A DNA stretch of 64,000 nt from Rhizobium indicum. GTDB lineage: Bacteria; Pseudomonadota; Alphaproteobacteria; Rhizobiales; Rhizobiaceae. A program made the translations under genes and the position numbers. The notes beneath the pieces were generated by a model that ran no database searches, was not told where the DNA came from, and saw only the letters and a list, made by a program, of their open reading frames with translations. This document shows positions 1 through 10,693 of this stretch, piece by piece (position 1 is the first letter of the stretch; each line of letters opens with the position of its first letter). The stretch spans positions 4,381,501 to 4,445,500 of the forward strand of contig NZ_CP054021.1 in the NCBI RefSeq assembly GCF_005862305.2, written 5' to 3'.

Positions 1-1
1 T

Positions 2-523
2 ACCAAGGGCAAGGTGGTTTGGTGTCTCGCTCGCCCTGATCTTTTTGCCCCGGCGCTGGCACAGGTCGGCCTCCACCCTGATCGTGTGATCTATGTCGAA
101 GCGATCCGTGAGGAATATGTCCTCGAAGCCTTCGAAGAAGCCTTGAGGTTCGGAGGGCTTGCAGCTGTCGTCGCCGAACTGGTCCGGTTGCCGATGGTAG
201 CTTCGCGCCGCCTTCAACTTGCCGCCGAAGGGTCCGGGACCATCGGTCTGGTGATCCGACGATGGCGGCGGCAGACCGAGGCCGGAGATTTTGGGCATCC
301 GACAGCTGCGGCAACACGGTGGCGAATATCGGTTCTGCCGTCCGAGCCGCTTCGGGTTCCAGGTATCGGCCGGGCGCGATGGCTGGCGGAACTGATCAGG
401 GTCAAGGCAGGTGAAAGTGCGGATTTTGAAGTAGGTGCATGTGATGCCCAGGGTCGTATCAGTCTTTTTTCCGACGCTGGCAACGGATCGGATCAGACGC
501 GCCGATCCGTCCATACCGGCTGA
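2..523 (+). CDS. imuA: ImuA, SOS mutagenesis accessory protein (5' end outside window)
   Basis: The frame is open from the first bases of the window, so only the C-terminal part is present. It reads WCLARPDLFAPALAQVGL and continues into VIYVEAIREEYVLEAFEEAL, which resembles the C-terminal half of the RecA-like ImuA proteins that act with ImuB and DnaE2 in error-prone translesion synthesis after DNA damage. The last 80 bases overlap imuB in another frame, as is usual for imuA-imuB-dnaE2 cassettes. The nucleotide-binding part and the promoter (normally LexA-controlled) lie outside. The call rests on the partial sequence plus the two neighbours. Confidence 0.85.
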   Translation, partial: TKGKVVWCLARPDLFAPALAQVGLHPDRVIYVEAIREEYVLEAFEEALRFGGLAAVVAELVRLPMVASRRLQLAAEGSGTIGLVIRRWRRQTEAGDFGHPTAAATRWRISVLPSEPLRVPGIGRARWLAELIRVKAGESADFEVGACDAQGRISLFSDAGNGSDQTRRSVHTG

Positions 524-1958
524 GAGCCCGCTCGTCGTTGTCGCACGGAGCGGCTCGAAACGCTGGCTGTCGGCCGTCGATCAGAACGCAGCAAAGGTCG
601 GCCTGCACGTTGGCATGGCAGGCGCAAAAGCACAGGCACTTGTCCATGGCCTGCATATGGTTGACGCCGATCCGGCGGCCGATCTTGCTGCACTCGAACG
701 CCTGACGCTCTGGGCGCTGTCTCAATATTCACCGGTTGTGGCAACCGATCCTCCTGATGGCATCGTCATGGACACGGAAGGGGCCGATCATCTGCAAGGC
801 GGCGAAGAGCTGATGCTGTCCGGTCTCGTGAACCGGTTTCTTGCACGCGGTCTGCCAGCACGTGCTGTCATTGCCGACACCTGGGGAGCCGCATTCGGGC
901 TGGCGCGGTCCATGAGGGCTGAGACGAAGGTTATTCCAACATGGAAGACGGCCGACGCTGTTGTACGACTTCCCCTCTCGGCATTGCGGTTGAGTGCCGA
1001 GACGATTGTCGGCCTGCGCACGCTCGGGTTCAAAACGGTCGGCGAACTGGCTGCGACACCGCGTGCGCCACTGTCCCTTCGCTTCGGTCCGGAGATCGGC
1101 CGTCGTCTCGACCAGATGTTCGGCCGCGTAGCAGAGCCCATCGATCCCATCCGCTGTCCGGAGATCATCGAAGTCCATCGTGCTTTCGCCGAGCCGATTG
1201 GCGCTGCTGAGACCATCGGAAAATACATCTCGCGGCTCGTGACCAAGCTCTGTCTCGAACTTCAGGCTAAGGGGCTTGGTGTCCGGCGCACCGATCTCAT
1301 TATCCACCGCGTTGACAACACCATTCAGGCGCTGCGGGCGGGGACGGCAAAGCCGGTGCGAGATGTCGTCTGGCTGACGAAACTCCTCCATGATCGCATC
1401 GAGAGGATCGATCCCGGCTTCGGTATCGAGAAGCTCAGCCTTGCCGCAACGATGGTCGAGCCGCTGAAGGACAGGCAGATGGTTTCCGGTCTTGTGGAGG
1501 CAGCCGACGTCGACGTTACCTCGCTGATCGACGTATTGGGTAACCGTGGAACACAACGCATTTATCGTCTGGCACCAGTGGCCAGCGACGTTCCGGAGCG
1601 CTCGGTACAGCGGGTCTCACCGGTTGCCGAGGAAGACGGCCAGACGTGGCCGATGATCTGGCCGCGCCCGGTGCGCCTGTTGGACCGCCCGGAACTCATC
1701 GAGGTGATCGCGCTGCTCCCCGACCATCCTCCCGTTTCCTTTACCTGGCGCGGCAAGCGTCGGCGTGTGAAGCGAGCTGACGGACCCGAGCGCATCTTCG
1801 GGGAATGGTGGCTGCGAACATCCGAATGGACCGCCGTCCGCGACTATTTCACCGTCGAGGACGAGACCGGCGAGCGTTACTGGATTTACCGATCAGGTGA
1901 CGGCGTTGACGCGGACACGGGCTCCCATCGGTGGTTTATTCACGGGACTTTCGCATGA
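444..1958 (+). CDS. imuB: ImuB, Y-family polymerase-like protein without polymerase activity
   Basis: About 504 aa from the ATG that gives [19 protein letters not shown], the usual ImuB N-terminus; in-frame GTG codons at 435 and 441 are alternatives. ImuB resembles DinB/Y-family polymerases but lacks the catalytic acidic residues. It is the hub linking DnaE2 to the sliding clamp. Seen here: the palm/finger-like region with [19 protein letters not shown], a helix-hairpin-helix-like stretch near [15 protein letters not shown], and the conserved late region around [20 protein letters not shown]. The start lies inside the end of imuA and the stop overlaps dnaE2 as ATGA, so the three genes are translationally coupled. 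Confidence 0.93.
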   Translation: MPRVVSVFFPTLATDRIRRADPSIPAESPLVVVARSGSKRWLSAVDQNAAKVGLHVGMAGAKAQALVHGLHMVDADPAADLAALERLTLWALSQYSPVVATDPPDGIVMDTEGADHLQGGEELMLSGLVNRFLARGLPARAVIADTWGAAFGLARSMRAETKVIPTWKTADAVVRLPLSALRLSAETIVGLRTLGFKTVGELAATPRAPLSLRFGPEIGRRLDQMFGRVAEPIDPIRCPEIIEVHRAFAEPIGAAETIGKYISRLVTKLCLELQAKGLGVRRTDLIIHRVDNTIQALRAGTAKPVRDVVWLTKLLHDRIERIDPGFGIEKLSLAATMVEPLKDRQMVSGLVEAADVDVTSLIDVLGNRGTQRIYRLAPVASDVPERSVQRVSPVAEEDGQTWPMIWPRPVRLLDRPELIEVIALLPDHPPVSFTWRGKRRRVKRADGPERIFGEWWLRTSEWTAVRDYFTVEDETGERYWIYRSGDGVDADTGSHRWFIHGTFA

Positions 1959-4900
1959 GATACGCCGAACTCCAGGTCACAACGCATTTCAGCTTCCTGC
2001 GTGGCGCATCCTCGTCCGACGAGCTGTTTGCCACCGCCAAGGAACTCGGCATCGAAGCTCTCGGCATTGTCGACCGGAACTCCTTGGCCGGTATCGTTCG
2101 AGCACTGGAAGCGTCGCGAGCGACCGGTGTCCGCATGGTCGTCGGCTGCCGCCTTGATCTGCAGGACGGCATGTCGATCCTGGTCTACCCGACGGATCGT
2201 GCGGCCTATTCGCGTTTGACGCGGCTGCTGACCCTCGGCAAGTCGCGCGGCGGCAAGGCGAAGTGCATTCTGAACCTTGAAGACGTTGCACTCTACGCCG
2301 AGGGCTTGCTCGGCATGCTTGTTCCCGATCTGCCGGATGAGACCTGCGCTATCCAACTCCGAAAGATGTCCGAAGTTTTCGGAGACCGGGCCTATGTTTC
2401 ACTATGCCTGCGCCGTCGACCGAACGACCAGGTTCGCCTGCACGAGATTTCGGACATGGCAGTTCGGCAAAAGGTCAAGACCGTCGTCACCAATGACGTG
2501 CTGTTCCATGAGCCGTCCCGCCGCCAGCTTCAGGATGTTGTGACCTGTATCAGAACGCGCGTGACAATTGACGATATTGGATTTGAACGCGAGCGCCATG
2601 CGGACCGGTTTTTGAAACCGCCGGCCGAAATGGAACGGCTTTTCTCGCGGTATCGCGAAGCGCTCGCTCGAACGATTGAAATCGTCGAGCGCTGTCGCTT
2701 CAGCATGGAAGAGTTGACATACCAATATCCGGAGGAGGCCATCGTTCCCGGCAAGACGACCCAGCAATCGCTTGAGCAGTTTGTATGGGAATGCGTGCCG
2801 AGCCGCTATCCGGAGGGCCTTCCAGCGCACGTCGAAAAGACCATCCGGCATGAATTGGCGCTGATCGAAACGATGCGATACGCACCCTATTTTTTGACTG
2901 TATTTTCCATCGTCCGTTTTGCGAGGTCCCAAGGAATCCTCTGCCAAGGGCGCGGTTCGGCCGCCAACTCCGCCGTCTGCTATGTCCTCGGTGTCACGTC
3001 CATAGACCCGGAAACCAACGATCTGCTCTTCGAGCGTTTCGTCAGCCAGGAACGCGACGAACCTCCGGACATCGACGTCGACTTCGAGCACGAACGCCGC
3101 GAGGAGGTCATCCAATGGATTTACGAGACTTATGGCCGCAACAAGGCCGCACTCTGCGCGACTGTGACGCGATATCGCACAAAGGGTGCCATCCGGGATG
3201 TCGGTAAGGCGCTGGGCCTGCCCGAGGACCTGATCAAGGCTCTGTCGTCTGGTGTATGGGCATGGTCAGAAGCCGTCGGCGAAAAGCAGGTCAGGGACCT
3301 CAATCTCAACCCTGACGACCGCCGTCTCGCATTGACGCTTCAACTGGCGCAACAACTGATGGGAGCCCCACGCCATCTCGGCCAGCATCCGGGCGGTTTC
3401 GTGCTTACCCATGACCGGCTCGACGACCTGGTGCCGATCGAGCCGGCCTCCATGGTGGATCGCCAGGTCATCGAATGGGACAAGGACGATGTCGAAGCCC
3501 TGAAGTTCATGAAGGTGGACGTGTTGGCGCTCGGTATGCTGACCTGCATGGCCAAGAGCTTTACGCTTCTCGCGCAGGAGAAGGACATCGATCTCGATCT
3601 CGCGACGATCCCGCAGGAGGAGCCCAAGACCTATGCGATGATCCGGAAGGCCGACACGCTCGGCACATTCCAGATCGAGAGCCGAGCGCAGATGTCGATG
3701 CTGCCGCGTCTAAAGCCTCGGACCTTCTACGACCTTGTCATCCAGGTGGCTATCGTCCGGCCGGGTCCGATCCAGGGCGACATGGTGCACCCCTATCTCC
3801 GTCGCCGGGAGGGCAAGGAGAAGGTCGAATACCCAACACCCGAACTGGAAGCGGTGCTTCACAAAACGCTGGGGGTGCCGCTGTTTCAGGAGTCTGCCAT
3901 GAAGGTGGCCATGGTTTGTGCCGGTTTCACTGGCGGTGAGGCGGATCAGCTCAGAAAGAGCATGGCGACCTTCAAGTTCACCGGAGGCGTGAGCCGCTTC
4001 AAGGATAAGCTTGTGAACGGGATGGTCCGCAAAGGCTATACGCCGGAGTTCTCGGAGAAGACCTTCAGCCAGCTCGAAGGATTCGGCAGCTACGGCTTTC
4101 CGGAGAGCCACGCTGCATCGTTCGCCTTGATCGCCTATGCAAGCAGCTACATCAAATGCCACCATCCCGATGTCTTTTGCGCGGCGCTTTTGAACTCGCA
4201 GCCGATGGGCTTCTATGCTCCGGCCCAAATCGTGCGCGATGCCAGGGAACACGGCGTCGAGGTTCACCCGGTGTGCGTCAACCAGTCCCGTTGGGATTGC
4301 ACGCTGGAACCAGTCGAGGGCTCGGACCGACATGCCGTGAGGCTGGGAATGCGGATGGTGCGTGGCCTTGCCACTGCGGACGTTGCTCGGATCGTTGCAG
4401 CCCGCGCCGATCAGCCATTCGATAGCGTCGACGACATGTGGCGTCGTTCCGGCATTCCGGCTGCATCGCTGGTGGAGCTTGCGGAAGCGGACGCCTTTCT
4501 GCCGTCGCTCGGACTGGAGCGTCGTGATGCTCTTTGGGCAATCAAGGCGCTTCGTGACGAGCCATTGCCACTGTTTGCGGCGGCTGCGGAGCGGGAGGCC
4601 AAAACAATTGCGGAGCAGCAGGAACCATCGGTCGAACTCAGGCAGATGACACAGGGGCACAATGTCGTACTGGACTACGGGCATACCGGGCTGACTTTGC
4701 GTGAACACCCCGTCAGCTTCCTGCGTCGGGAGCTCGCGGAACGCCGGATCGTCACCTGCGCGGAGACGAGGTCGGCCCGCGACGGCCGGTGGCTGATGGC
4801 GGCTGGCCTGGTTCTCGTGCGCCAGCGGCCTGGTTCGGCAAAGGGCGTGATCTTCATGACCATTGAAGACGAGTCAGGCGTCGCCAACGTCGTCATCTGG

Positions 4901-5218
4901 CCCAAGCTGTTCGAACGGTCAAGACGGATTGCGCTGGGAGCCCCGATGCTGGCGATCAATGGGCGCATTCAGCGGGAAGGCGATGTCGTTCACCTGGTTG
5001 CCCAGCAGTTGTTCGATCTGTCAGGAAGTCTGACGGGTCTTGCGGATCGCGATCTGGAATTCCGATTGCCGACCGGCAGAGGAGATGAGTTCGCTAACGG
5101 TACACCCGGCAGGCCGGATTCGCGCGAGCCGTCAGGTCAGGGAATGAAATCGCGGGATATTTTCATCTCGGACCTTCATGTCGATCAGCTCAAGTTGAAG
5201 AGCCGAAACTTCCATTAG
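1955..5218 (+). CDS. dnaE2: Error-prone DNA polymerase DnaE2 (ImuC)
   Basis: About 1,087 aa, normal length for DnaE2. It is the catalytic C-family polymerase of the ImuABC mutasome. The ATG at 1955 overlaps the imuB stop; an in-frame GTG at 1931 is less likely. The N-terminus has the PHP-domain opening ([16 protein letters not shown]). The catalytic aspartates are in [16 protein letters not shown] near residue 373, [14 protein letters not shown] follows near residue 477, and an OB fold lies near residue 965 ([19 protein letters not shown]). The C-terminus ends in KLKSRNFH, as in family members. The frame is intact throughout. Expected regulation is SOS induction of the whole cassette; the promoter is outside the window. 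Confidence 0.96.
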   Translation: MRYAELQVTTHFSFLRGASSSDELFATAKELGIEALGIVDRNSLAGIVRALEASRATGVRMVVGCRLDLQDGMSILVYPTDRAAYSRLTRLLTLGKSRGGKAKCILNLEDVALYAEGLLGMLVPDLPDETCAIQLRKMSEVFGDRAYVSLCLRRRPNDQVRLHEISDMAVRQKVKTVVTNDVLFHEPSRRQLQDVVTCIRTRVTIDDIGFERERHADRFLKPPAEMERLFSRYREALARTIEIVERCRFSMEELTYQYPEEAIVPGKTTQQSLEQFVWECVPSRYPEGLPAHVEKTIRHELALIETMRYAPYFLTVFSIVRFARSQGILCQGRGSAANSAVCYVLGVTSIDPETNDLLFERFVSQERDEPPDIDVDFEHERREEVIQWIYETYGRNKAALCATVTRYRTKGAIRDVGKALGLPEDLIKALSSGVWAWSEAVGEKQVRDLNLNPDDRRLALTLQLAQQLMGAPRHLGQHPGGFVLTHDRLDDLVPIEPASMVDRQVIEWDKDDVEALKFMKVDVLALGMLTCMAKSFTLLAQEKDIDLDLATIPQEEPKTYAMIRKADTLGTFQIESRAQMSMLPRLKPRTFYDLVIQVAIVRPGPIQGDMVHPYLRRREGKEKVEYPTPELEAVLHKTLGVPLFQESAMKVAMVCAGFTGGEADQLRKSMATFKFTGGVSRFKDKLVNGMVRKGYTPEFSEKTFSQLEGFGSYGFPESHAASFALIAYASSYIKCHHPDVFCAALLNSQPMGFYAPAQIVRDAREHGVEVHPVCVNQSRWDCTLEPVEGSDRHAVRLGMRMVRGLATADVARIVAARADQPFDSVDDMWRRSGIPAASLVELAEADAFLPSLGLERRDALWAIKALRDEPLPLFAAAAEREAKTIAEQQEPSVELRQMTQGHNVVLDYGHTGLTLREHPVSFLRRELAERRIVTCAETRSARDGRWLMAAGLVLVRQRPGSAKGVIFMTIEDESGVANVVIWPKLFERSRRIALGAPMLAINGRIQREGDVVHLVAQQLFDLSGSLTGLADRDLEFRLPTGRGDEFANGTPGRPDSREPSGQGMKSRDIFISDLHVDQLKLKSRNFH

Positions 5219-5270
5219 GAGCGGATGCGCAAACAAGGCTCGGACCGCGGCCACTGACTCCAGATCCCAC

Positions 5271-5558
5271 TCAATCTTGGCCATCGAAAAAAGTGCGCTG
5301 AATTGCTGCCCATTCATCTGGATAGGGCTCGTGATCTTGCGGAGATTCCGCCTCGTACTCGCCCCAGCCTTGAAGCTTCCAATACTTGGTCATGGCGTCG
5401 AAATGGCTATGTCCCGTCAGCTCGGCGGCCTTTACCGCCTCTGGTTTGAGGAGCGCCCTGAAATCATTGCCCAGGGGGCCAGCAAGACAAAGACCAGGAA
5501 GCATCTGACCATCGGCTTCGGGATCGAGCCAGACTTCGTGGATGAGTTCATTTTTCAT
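5271..5558 (-). CDS. Hypothetical protein, 95 aa
   Basis: Starts MKNELIHEVWLDPEADGQML and continues with CLAGPLGNDFRALL and AAELTGHSHFDAMTKYWKL. Protein-like composition and a rhizobial small-orphan look support a real gene, but no known domain is recognised. It runs convergently towards dnaE2 with about 50 bp between the stops. It lies just downstream of another small minus-strand gene (5576-5833) and may be co-transcribed with it. Soluble, acidic, no membrane segment. Confidence 0.7.
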   Translation of the reverse strand: MKNELIHEVWLDPEADGQMLPGLCLAGPLGNDFRALLKPEAVKAAELTGHSHFDAMTKYWKLQGWGEYEAESPQDHEPYPDEWAAIQRTFFDGQD

Positions 5559-5575
5559 TGGAACGCGCTATTACA

Positions 5576-5833
5576 TTACGCATCGAGCGGACGTCGGTTG
5601 GCAATCGAGATCAGTTCCTTGAAGTGAGTAACAATCCTACCTTCGCGACTCGCGTCCTCAGCCTCCCAACCGAACTTCCACGCGTCGTGACGCGCAAGCC
5701 AATCCCCGAGAGCACCGGCATCACCAGTGGGCATCCTATGGGCCGCGAGGTATGGGTTCTCGTGGGCTTTCAGGTCGAGCACCCGCGCCCTTGAGCCTGC
5801 TTCCTGTATATCGATCAGCTCTTCAATTGTCAT
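5576..5833 (-). CDS. Small protein resembling the Rmf/CrpP fold, 85 aa
   Basis: The start is placed at MTIEELIDIQEAG (5833); the longer frame upstream is arginine-rich and unlike protein. The spacing of A-x6-L, NPYLA and the final AWKFGWEAEDA recalls the ribosome-modulation-factor-like (Rmf/CrpP) small proteins of rhizobia, in which a glycine-rich helix and a terminal W-x2-GW motif recur. The family assignment is inference from motif shape only. The gene is 17 bp upstream of the 95-aa orphan on the same strand, suggesting a two-gene unit. Confidence 0.62.
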   Translation of the reverse strand: MTIEELIDIQEAGSRARVLDLKAHENPYLAAHRMPTGDAGALGDWLARHDAWKFGWEAEDASREGRIVTHFKELISIANRRPLDA

Positions 5834-6054
5834 ACGCGATCCCCCTCGATGTCTGCGACGGTAGCATCGGAGTTCGCGCATGCAAGCGAATGCTTAATTA
5901 TGGGTTAATTTGGGACAGTTGTTAGTGGAGCGCCTCTGGTCAGCGATGCTCAATGGCTATTAAAAATTTGAGGATGGAGCTTTACGGCGGGTTTAGGTTG
6001 AACAGATAGCTATCTGGCGACGCGAAAGTGGTGGGGACTGGGAGACTGCCGTTC

Positions 6055-7093
6055 ATGGAACATTTCGGATCGTTCGTCACGTTGGCAGCAATTCCGTATT
6101 TCATTGGTTTCTTTGCCCTGTGCTTTTGGTGGCGTTGGTGGTTGCTCGTACCCGCTGGGCTCGTCGCGGCAGTTCTGGCCAAAGTCGAATTCGCCAGTGT
6201 CAATGCCTCGGACGGGGCTGGCGCAGCATTCGGGATCATCCTCGTGATCTTCGCGATGATCGGGGCCGCCAGCGGTTTCGTGGCGAGTGGCGTTGTGGTG
6301 ATCGGCCGCATGACCCGACTGCGGGCTCTGCGGGCCGTATACGTGCTTCCTGTCGTCTTCATTTTAGGCTTCGGAAGTTTTTTCGCGGTCACCTGGACCC
6401 AGCAGAAAATCAGGGAAGCTCGCTATGCACCGCCATCTGCCGCATGCCTCGACAACCTGCATCCTGCCCGGATTGCCGGTGTCGCTGTCGCGATTCCGGT
6501 CGCGCCTGGTATCTTGCTCTACGGCGATGGAACGAGTGACAATCATTACATTCTCTGGAGCAAATGCACGCGCCTTCTGCAACGAGGCAGACGGAGGCAG
6601 CGCGACCTTGAAGTCAGTGGTCTTCATGCTGGATGGCAGTCCGGCGCGGAGAGAAATGGAGACCAAACGACCGTTCTGCTCGCGCCCGCAACCTGAGTAT
6701 CCGTGGGCAGAGATGGCTTGTCACCTGATCCCGACCGACGTTATTCCCGATAAGCCTGTGCAAATGACGGTTTCCGTCAAGGCTCCGGGCTTTGATCCTT
6801 CGGTGCGCGAACGCGAGGCTATGTTGAAGACCCAGGCAATTGTGGCGTCCGACGGCCTCAGAACCTATCGCTCGCAAAACGACTTCTATCTGCAGCGGCC
6901 GGATGGATATTTCGCCCAATGCCACGACCATCGCTCGAAAAGCCAACCCTGGCTCTCCTGCACGGCAACAGAGGAACTTTCAGACAAGCTCGCCATCTCG
7001 TACGATTTCAGAACCACGGCCGAGATTTTCATACAGCAGTCGGCGGCTGTTGCGACCAATGCCCGTGCGATTTTCAATTCTCTCAAACCATGA
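6055..7093 (+). pseudogene. Frameshifted membrane/periplasmic protein gene
   Basis: Two overlapping frames together look like one protein. The first, from ATG 6055 (MEHFGSFVTLAAIPYFIGFF), has about three to four hydrophobic segments and reads well to about GILLYGDGT near 6535, then turns arginine-rich. The second, one base ahead, is poor until about VTIITFSGANARAFC near 6545, then reads sensibly to the stop at 7093 (NARAIFNSLKP). A single-base insertion, or equivalent, between about 6530 and 6560 explains both. The result would be an N-terminal membrane part and a C-terminal extracytoplasmic domain. Function unknown. It could be a sequencing error rather than a decayed gene. Confidence 0.6.
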
Positions 7094-7245
7094 CGTGCCA
7101 GTAGACTCCGATGTGCGGAGCTTGGCCAAAAGGTTCAAACAAGCTGAATTGGCCCGCCGCGAGGCGATGTGGAGATGGCGTCAAGGTCATCGACCATGCC
7201 CTCCAGTGTATTGACGCGCTTCTTCGAGCGGCTCAAGTTCATCAG

Positions 7246-7482
7246 ATGGACGAAATATATCCGCCTGATGTGCCAAACAACGATCCTGATCGCTTCCTCC
7301 GATGCCAGGACGCGCTCCATTTGGAATTCGCTGCTCTCGTCGACCGCGCCGTTGCTGCGGGGTGGCGGGCGGATGAGGTGCTCACGACATTCATCGAATT
7401 GGCTGACAACCACGCGCTCATGCTTGCCGCTAACGCCGACCTCGACAGTGGGCTGACGGTCCTGAAGAAAAAGCGTCCTTGA
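7246..7482 (+). CDS. Hypothetical protein, 78 aa
   Basis: The likely start is MDEIYPPDVPNNDPDRFL; the frame is open to 7111 but the extra N-terminus is weak. The body reads as a small helical protein (LEFAALVDRAVAAGWRADEV, then ELADNHALMLAANADL). It resembles a recurrent short rhizobial orphan type, with no assigned function. It sits between the frameshifted membrane-protein gene and a second orphan, all on the plus strand. Confidence 0.6.
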   Translation: MDEIYPPDVPNNDPDRFLRCQDALHLEFAALVDRAVAAGWRADEVLTTFIELADNHALMLAANADLDSGLTVLKKKRP

Positions 7483-7559
7483 CTCCTCCGTCAAAAAGAA
7501 CAAAATGGGAACATTCCTGCGGCAACCCGATATTCCTATTCCAGCGTGGAGGATTTGGC

Positions 7560-8036
7560 ATGCCCACCATTTTGTACAGAAACGATCAGAAAATCTCGCC
7601 AGGCGATGTCATGAAGTTCGCGGTCTACGCGGAGCATGTCAGCAGACAGTGCTATGACGTTTTCGCCGAAGACGGTTCGAGGTCTCGATCAGGAGCTCTG
7701 TCCCGTCGAGCGCAGGCCGTGTCTGATTCACTCGATTTTGGAGATGAACCACACTTCTTGGCGGAGACGACGAAGAAGGTTCTCGACCTTCGAGATATGG
7801 TCTCTGGCATGTGCTTCGATACGTTCGGAGAGAGCGGCCAGATGGGCAAGTCCATGGACCTTCTCGGCATGGCCCGGGACGTGGACGAAGTGCTCGAAAA
7901 GCTCGTTATCTGCCACCTTTCCCCGGAGGAGTTGGAAGAGGCCGAGGCGGAATGGGCACATGAAGCTCAGTTCTATGCGAAGATCGAAGGGGACAATTTG
8001 ACGCGCGATGGGCCTGGCACCGGGGCGAGCGCCTGA
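7560..8036 (+). CDS. Hypothetical protein, 158 aa
   Basis: The start at 7560 (MPTILYRNDQKISPGDVM) is fixed by a strong GGAGG eight bases upstream; the open frame extends further back but without a comparable site. The protein is soluble and mostly helical, with an acidic C-terminal part (HLSPEELEEAEAEWAHEAQF). No domain is recognised. It follows the 78-aa orphan by about 80 bp on the same strand and may share its transcript. Confidence 0.68.
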   Translation: MPTILYRNDQKISPGDVMKFAVYAEHVSRQCYDVFAEDGSRSRSGALSRRAQAVSDSLDFGDEPHFLAETTKKVLDLRDMVSGMCFDTFGESGQMGKSMDLLGMARDVDEVLEKLVICHLSPEELEEAEAEWAHEAQFYAKIEGDNLTRDGPGTGASA

Positions 8037-8161
8037 AATCCTACCTAGTCATGATCTCCAGACTTCCGGCATGAAAGCGGCGGCCAGCAGTGTGGACTGC
8101 AGGGATGGCCAGAAAAGCGCTCAGATATTAGGCTGGCCGTGACGCGAAGGGGGGGTCGTGA

Positions 8162-8935
8162 ATGTGCAATCTGTATCGCATGGAAGACAAGGATTGGGTT
8201 CGCAAATGGGCAGTGGACGTCGAGAGCCTGATTAACTTGATGCCCTCCTATCAGATGAACCCGGACCAAGCTGGGCCGATCGTTCGCAATACGGCGGACG
8301 GCCGGAAGCAGCTTGTGCATGCGCGGTGGGGAATGCCGTCGCCGTTTTTTGCGATCAAGCAAGCGGCTGAAGCGCGGGCCGAGAAATTGCGGCAGAAGGG
8401 TAAGTTGGTCGATATGGATGTGCTCATCCGTATGGAGCCGGACAAGGGCACCACAAACATCCGAAATCTCAATCTTCCGCATTGGAAGAAATGGTTCGGT
8501 GTCCAGAGCCGTTGCATCGTGCCGGTAACCAGCTTTGCCGAGCCCGATCCAGCCAGCAAACAGGACGGCGGAAGCACGCCGAACGCATGGTTCGCGCGTG
8601 ACGAAAGCAAGCCCTTGATGTTTTTTGCGGGTGTACACGTTCCCCAATGGCAAAGCGTTCGGAAGGTCAAAGACGGCCTGACCACAGACGACCTCTATGC
8701 GTTCCTGACGACCGATGCCAACGACGTCGTCAAACCGATTCACCCGAAAGCCATGCCGGTCCTCTTGCTGACGCCGGAGGAGGTGGATGTATGGATGCGT
8801 GCACCGTGGGAGGAGGCTAAGGCGCTCGCCCGGCCGCTTCCGAACGCCCAGATCGTTGTGACGTCACGGGAGCCCTATGGTTCGACCATCGTTACCACGT
8901 CCGGGGAGCCGGTGTCACAGCCGACTCTTCTCTAG
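8162..8935 (+). CDS. SOS response-associated peptidase family protein (SRAP/HMCES-like)
   Basis: 257 aa, typical SRAP length. Members use the N-terminal Cys2, exposed after Met removal, to form a stable crosslink with abasic sites in single-stranded DNA, protecting them. Seen here: MCNLYRM at the start (Cys2), [36 protein letters not shown] (the conserved acidic residue) and HPKAMPVLL (the His-containing motif). All key positions seem intact. The family link with DNA damage fits the imu cassette 3 kb upstream, though the two are not in one operon. Confidence 0.93.
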   Translation: MCNLYRMEDKDWVRKWAVDVESLINLMPSYQMNPDQAGPIVRNTADGRKQLVHARWGMPSPFFAIKQAAEARAEKLRQKGKLVDMDVLIRMEPDKGTTNIRNLNLPHWKKWFGVQSRCIVPVTSFAEPDPASKQDGGSTPNAWFARDESKPLMFFAGVHVPQWQSVRKVKDGLTTDDLYAFLTTDANDVVKPIHPKAMPVLLLTPEEVDVWMRAPWEEAKALARPLPNAQIVVTSREPYGSTIVTTSGEPVSQPTLL

Positions 8936-9040
8936 GCAATGACCCATTTCGTAATTCGGCATTTACCAGGTTTTAAACCGGGGCCAGCCCGATCTTGGAA
9001 GCAATGGTTGTTTTGCGTACAATCAAATTACTAACAAGGG

Positions 9041-9235
9041 TTGCGCTGGGTGCTCTTCACTAGGATTGGATTTGTCCTTGCTCAAATTGCGCTGGTCGCA
9101 GGGGCTTTAGTCCTTCGCGACCGCGAGCATCTATGGGTCCTTGGCCTGATGTTCGGCTGGTATTGCTTCGCAATGGTCGCCCTCATCGCCGCTATTTGGG
9201 TTCATTATAAAAAATCGAGCAGGTTGCCGCGCTAG
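9041..9235 (+). CDS. Small two-helix membrane protein, 64 aa
   Basis: Starts with TTG. It has two hydrophobic stretches, about residues 8-26 (GFVLAQIALVAGALVL) and 31-55 (LWVLGLMFGWYCFAMVALI), and a basic C-terminus (HYKKSSRLPR), which suggests a cytoplasmic tail. The stop directly abuts the ATG of the nuclease-like gene at 9236, so the two are probably co-translated. No family recognised. The ribosome-binding site is weak. Confidence 0.6.
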   Translation: MRWVLFTRIGFVLAQIALVAGALVLRDREHLWVLGLMFGWYCFAMVALIAAIWVHYKKSSRLPR

Positions 9236-10072
9236 ATGCAGAGCCATTCGGATTCGAAGCCAGGCGGTGCGACGCTCGTGCTCTTTGAGGCGGAACATCT
9301 CAAAGCCAATATTCGCAACGCATTGGTGGAAGCGGCTCTGAGCCCATGGCAGCGGAGCTTTCTCTCGGATGTGCTATCCAAGTTGGAAAAGTATGGCGGC
9401 CGCGCACGGTTGAGCGATAAACAACGCCTGAAACTGAATGAAATCCTCGGAGGCGATGGAACGCGGCGTCAAGAAGCGGTCACGACATCTCGTACGACCC
9501 GGCAAACACGTCGTTCTCGCTTCCGCACGCCTTCCTTCCTGTCACGACGGATCAGGTGGTGGCGCAGGCGGCTTGTCCGGGACGCGGTGGTGGTGGCGCT
9601 GATCGTAATGGCCGGTCTTGTCTACTTGGTATTCGAGACTGGACCGGTGCAACCTTTTCTTGGCACGGTCGGCAAGTGGTCGCAAGCGATGGGGCCGGTC
9701 GACCAAGCGTTCACTGTCACAGATGGCGATACGGTTCACGTTGCAGGAGAGCGGGCAGGGACGCGGCTAGTTGGTTTTAACACGCCGGAGAAGTTCTCGC
9801 CCCAATGTGAATATGAACGCAAGCTGGGAGAGCGTGCATCGTCCCGGCTGAGGGAATTGGTCAAATCCCCCAACCTTCAGCTTACAAAAGTGCCGTGTGC
9901 TTGTCCGGCCGGTTCTGAAGGAACGGACGCCTGCAATCATGGACGTAGTTGCGGCGTCTTAAAGGTCGACGGCCGCGACGTCGGACAAATCCTGATCGGG
10001 GAGGGCCTTGCCGTCCCGTTCATCTGTGAAGGAAACCGCTGTCCGAGAACGCCTCGACCCTGGTGCGGGTAG
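9236..10072 (+). CDS. Membrane-anchored thermonuclease (SNase-like) family protein
   Basis: 278 aa. The N-terminal 110 residues are a basic cytoplasmic region, followed by one hydrophobic segment near residues 120-140 (AVVVALIVMAGLVYLVF). The SNase-like domain follows: VTDGDTVHVAGERAGTRLVGFNTPEKF carries the DGDT and R-L-x-G-x-x-x-P-E signature. The later region has several cysteines (CACPAGSEGTDAC, CGVLKVDGRDVGQIL) and ends LAVPFICEGNRCPRTPRPWCG. Some catalytic Arg/Glu positions are present, but activity cannot be judged. It lies directly behind the 64-aa membrane protein. Probable substrate is extracytoplasmic nucleic acid; that is inference. Confidence 0.82.
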   Translation: MQSHSDSKPGGATLVLFEAEHLKANIRNALVEAALSPWQRSFLSDVLSKLEKYGGRARLSDKQRLKLNEILGGDGTRRQEAVTTSRTTRQTRRSRFRTPSFLSRRIRWWRRRLVRDAVVVALIVMAGLVYLVFETGPVQPFLGTVGKWSQAMGPVDQAFTVTDGDTVHVAGERAGTRLVGFNTPEKFSPQCEYERKLGERASSRLRELVKSPNLQLTKVPCACPAGSEGTDACNHGRSCGVLKVDGRDVGQILIGEGLAVPFICEGNRCPRTPRPWCG

Positions 10073-10424
10073 CAATCATGATCATTCCGCCGACAAGCCC
10101 GCCGAATGGGCGCAGCCTTTTCACGTCCGCTTCCTCGAAGTGCGACAATTTCCGTGAACGTTTGACATGACATTTCTCGTTCGGTTGCTGAGGATCGTAC
10201 TGTCACAATCGTTTGGATCGTCGTTTTCGCGGCATTGTTCGAGTTTCTGAACGCCATAGATCATCCTGTTTCCAAACTATACGAACGGCGAGCAGCAGTC
10301 CCAGTTAGACGCGGGCAGCGTTCTTGTCCCAGATCGGACATGGCGTCCCCTTGAGTGCGTCATGCGACGTTCGATGACATCTCAAATTCATAGTTCGGTG
10401 GGAAGCGCGAGCGGCTTATCTCGT
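10073..10424 (+). other. Intergenic stretch, no gene seen
   Basis: About 350 bp after the SNase-like gene. Frames on both strands are arginine/serine-rich shadows or interrupted. No clear promoter, repeat or RNA was recognised. Confidence 0.4.
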
Positions 10425-10652
10425 CTACCGCTTCGCAGAGAGGAGTGCCCAAGCTCGACGTATCTTCTGAAGCCGGGAGGAAATCCGCTGTGGAGAAGGG
10501 GCAGATATTCCATTGCGAAAATCAGCCAAAGCCTGAGCCTCCAGCCTCGTTCTCTCGCTTGACCATTGCTGGTCAACTATTGGCTTGCCGGTCTGGTGAT
10601 CTATCACCGACCATGCCCCGTTCTCGAGTGCTTGTATCTGGTAGCGCTGCAT
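10425..10652 (-). CDS. Hypothetical protein, 75 aa
   Basis: Starts at ATG 10652 (MQRYQIQALENGAWSVIDH) rather than the TTG two codons earlier. The N-terminal half looks like a small beta-structured domain with a Trp-containing strand (QIQALENGAWSVIDHQTGKP); the C-terminal half is helical and basic. No family recognised. It sits downstream of the DUF982 gene on the same strand with a 41-bp gap, so a shared transcript is possible. Confidence 0.5.
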   Translation of the reverse strand: MQRYQIQALENGAWSVIDHQTGKPIVDQQWSSERTRLEAQALADFRNGISAPSPQRISSRLQKIRRAWALLSAKR

Positions 10653-10693
10653 TCGCAAATATCGCTCGCAAAGTGTGTGGGTAATGCAAAAAA

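Noticed and set aside
729..1556. 275-codon open frame on the minus strand inside imuB
   Set aside because: Antisense shadow of a clearly coding gene; composition not protein-like and no start signal.
3710..4708. 332-codon minus-strand frame inside dnaE2
   Set aside because: Shadow frame of a well-conserved polymerase; His/Arg-rich without domain motifs.
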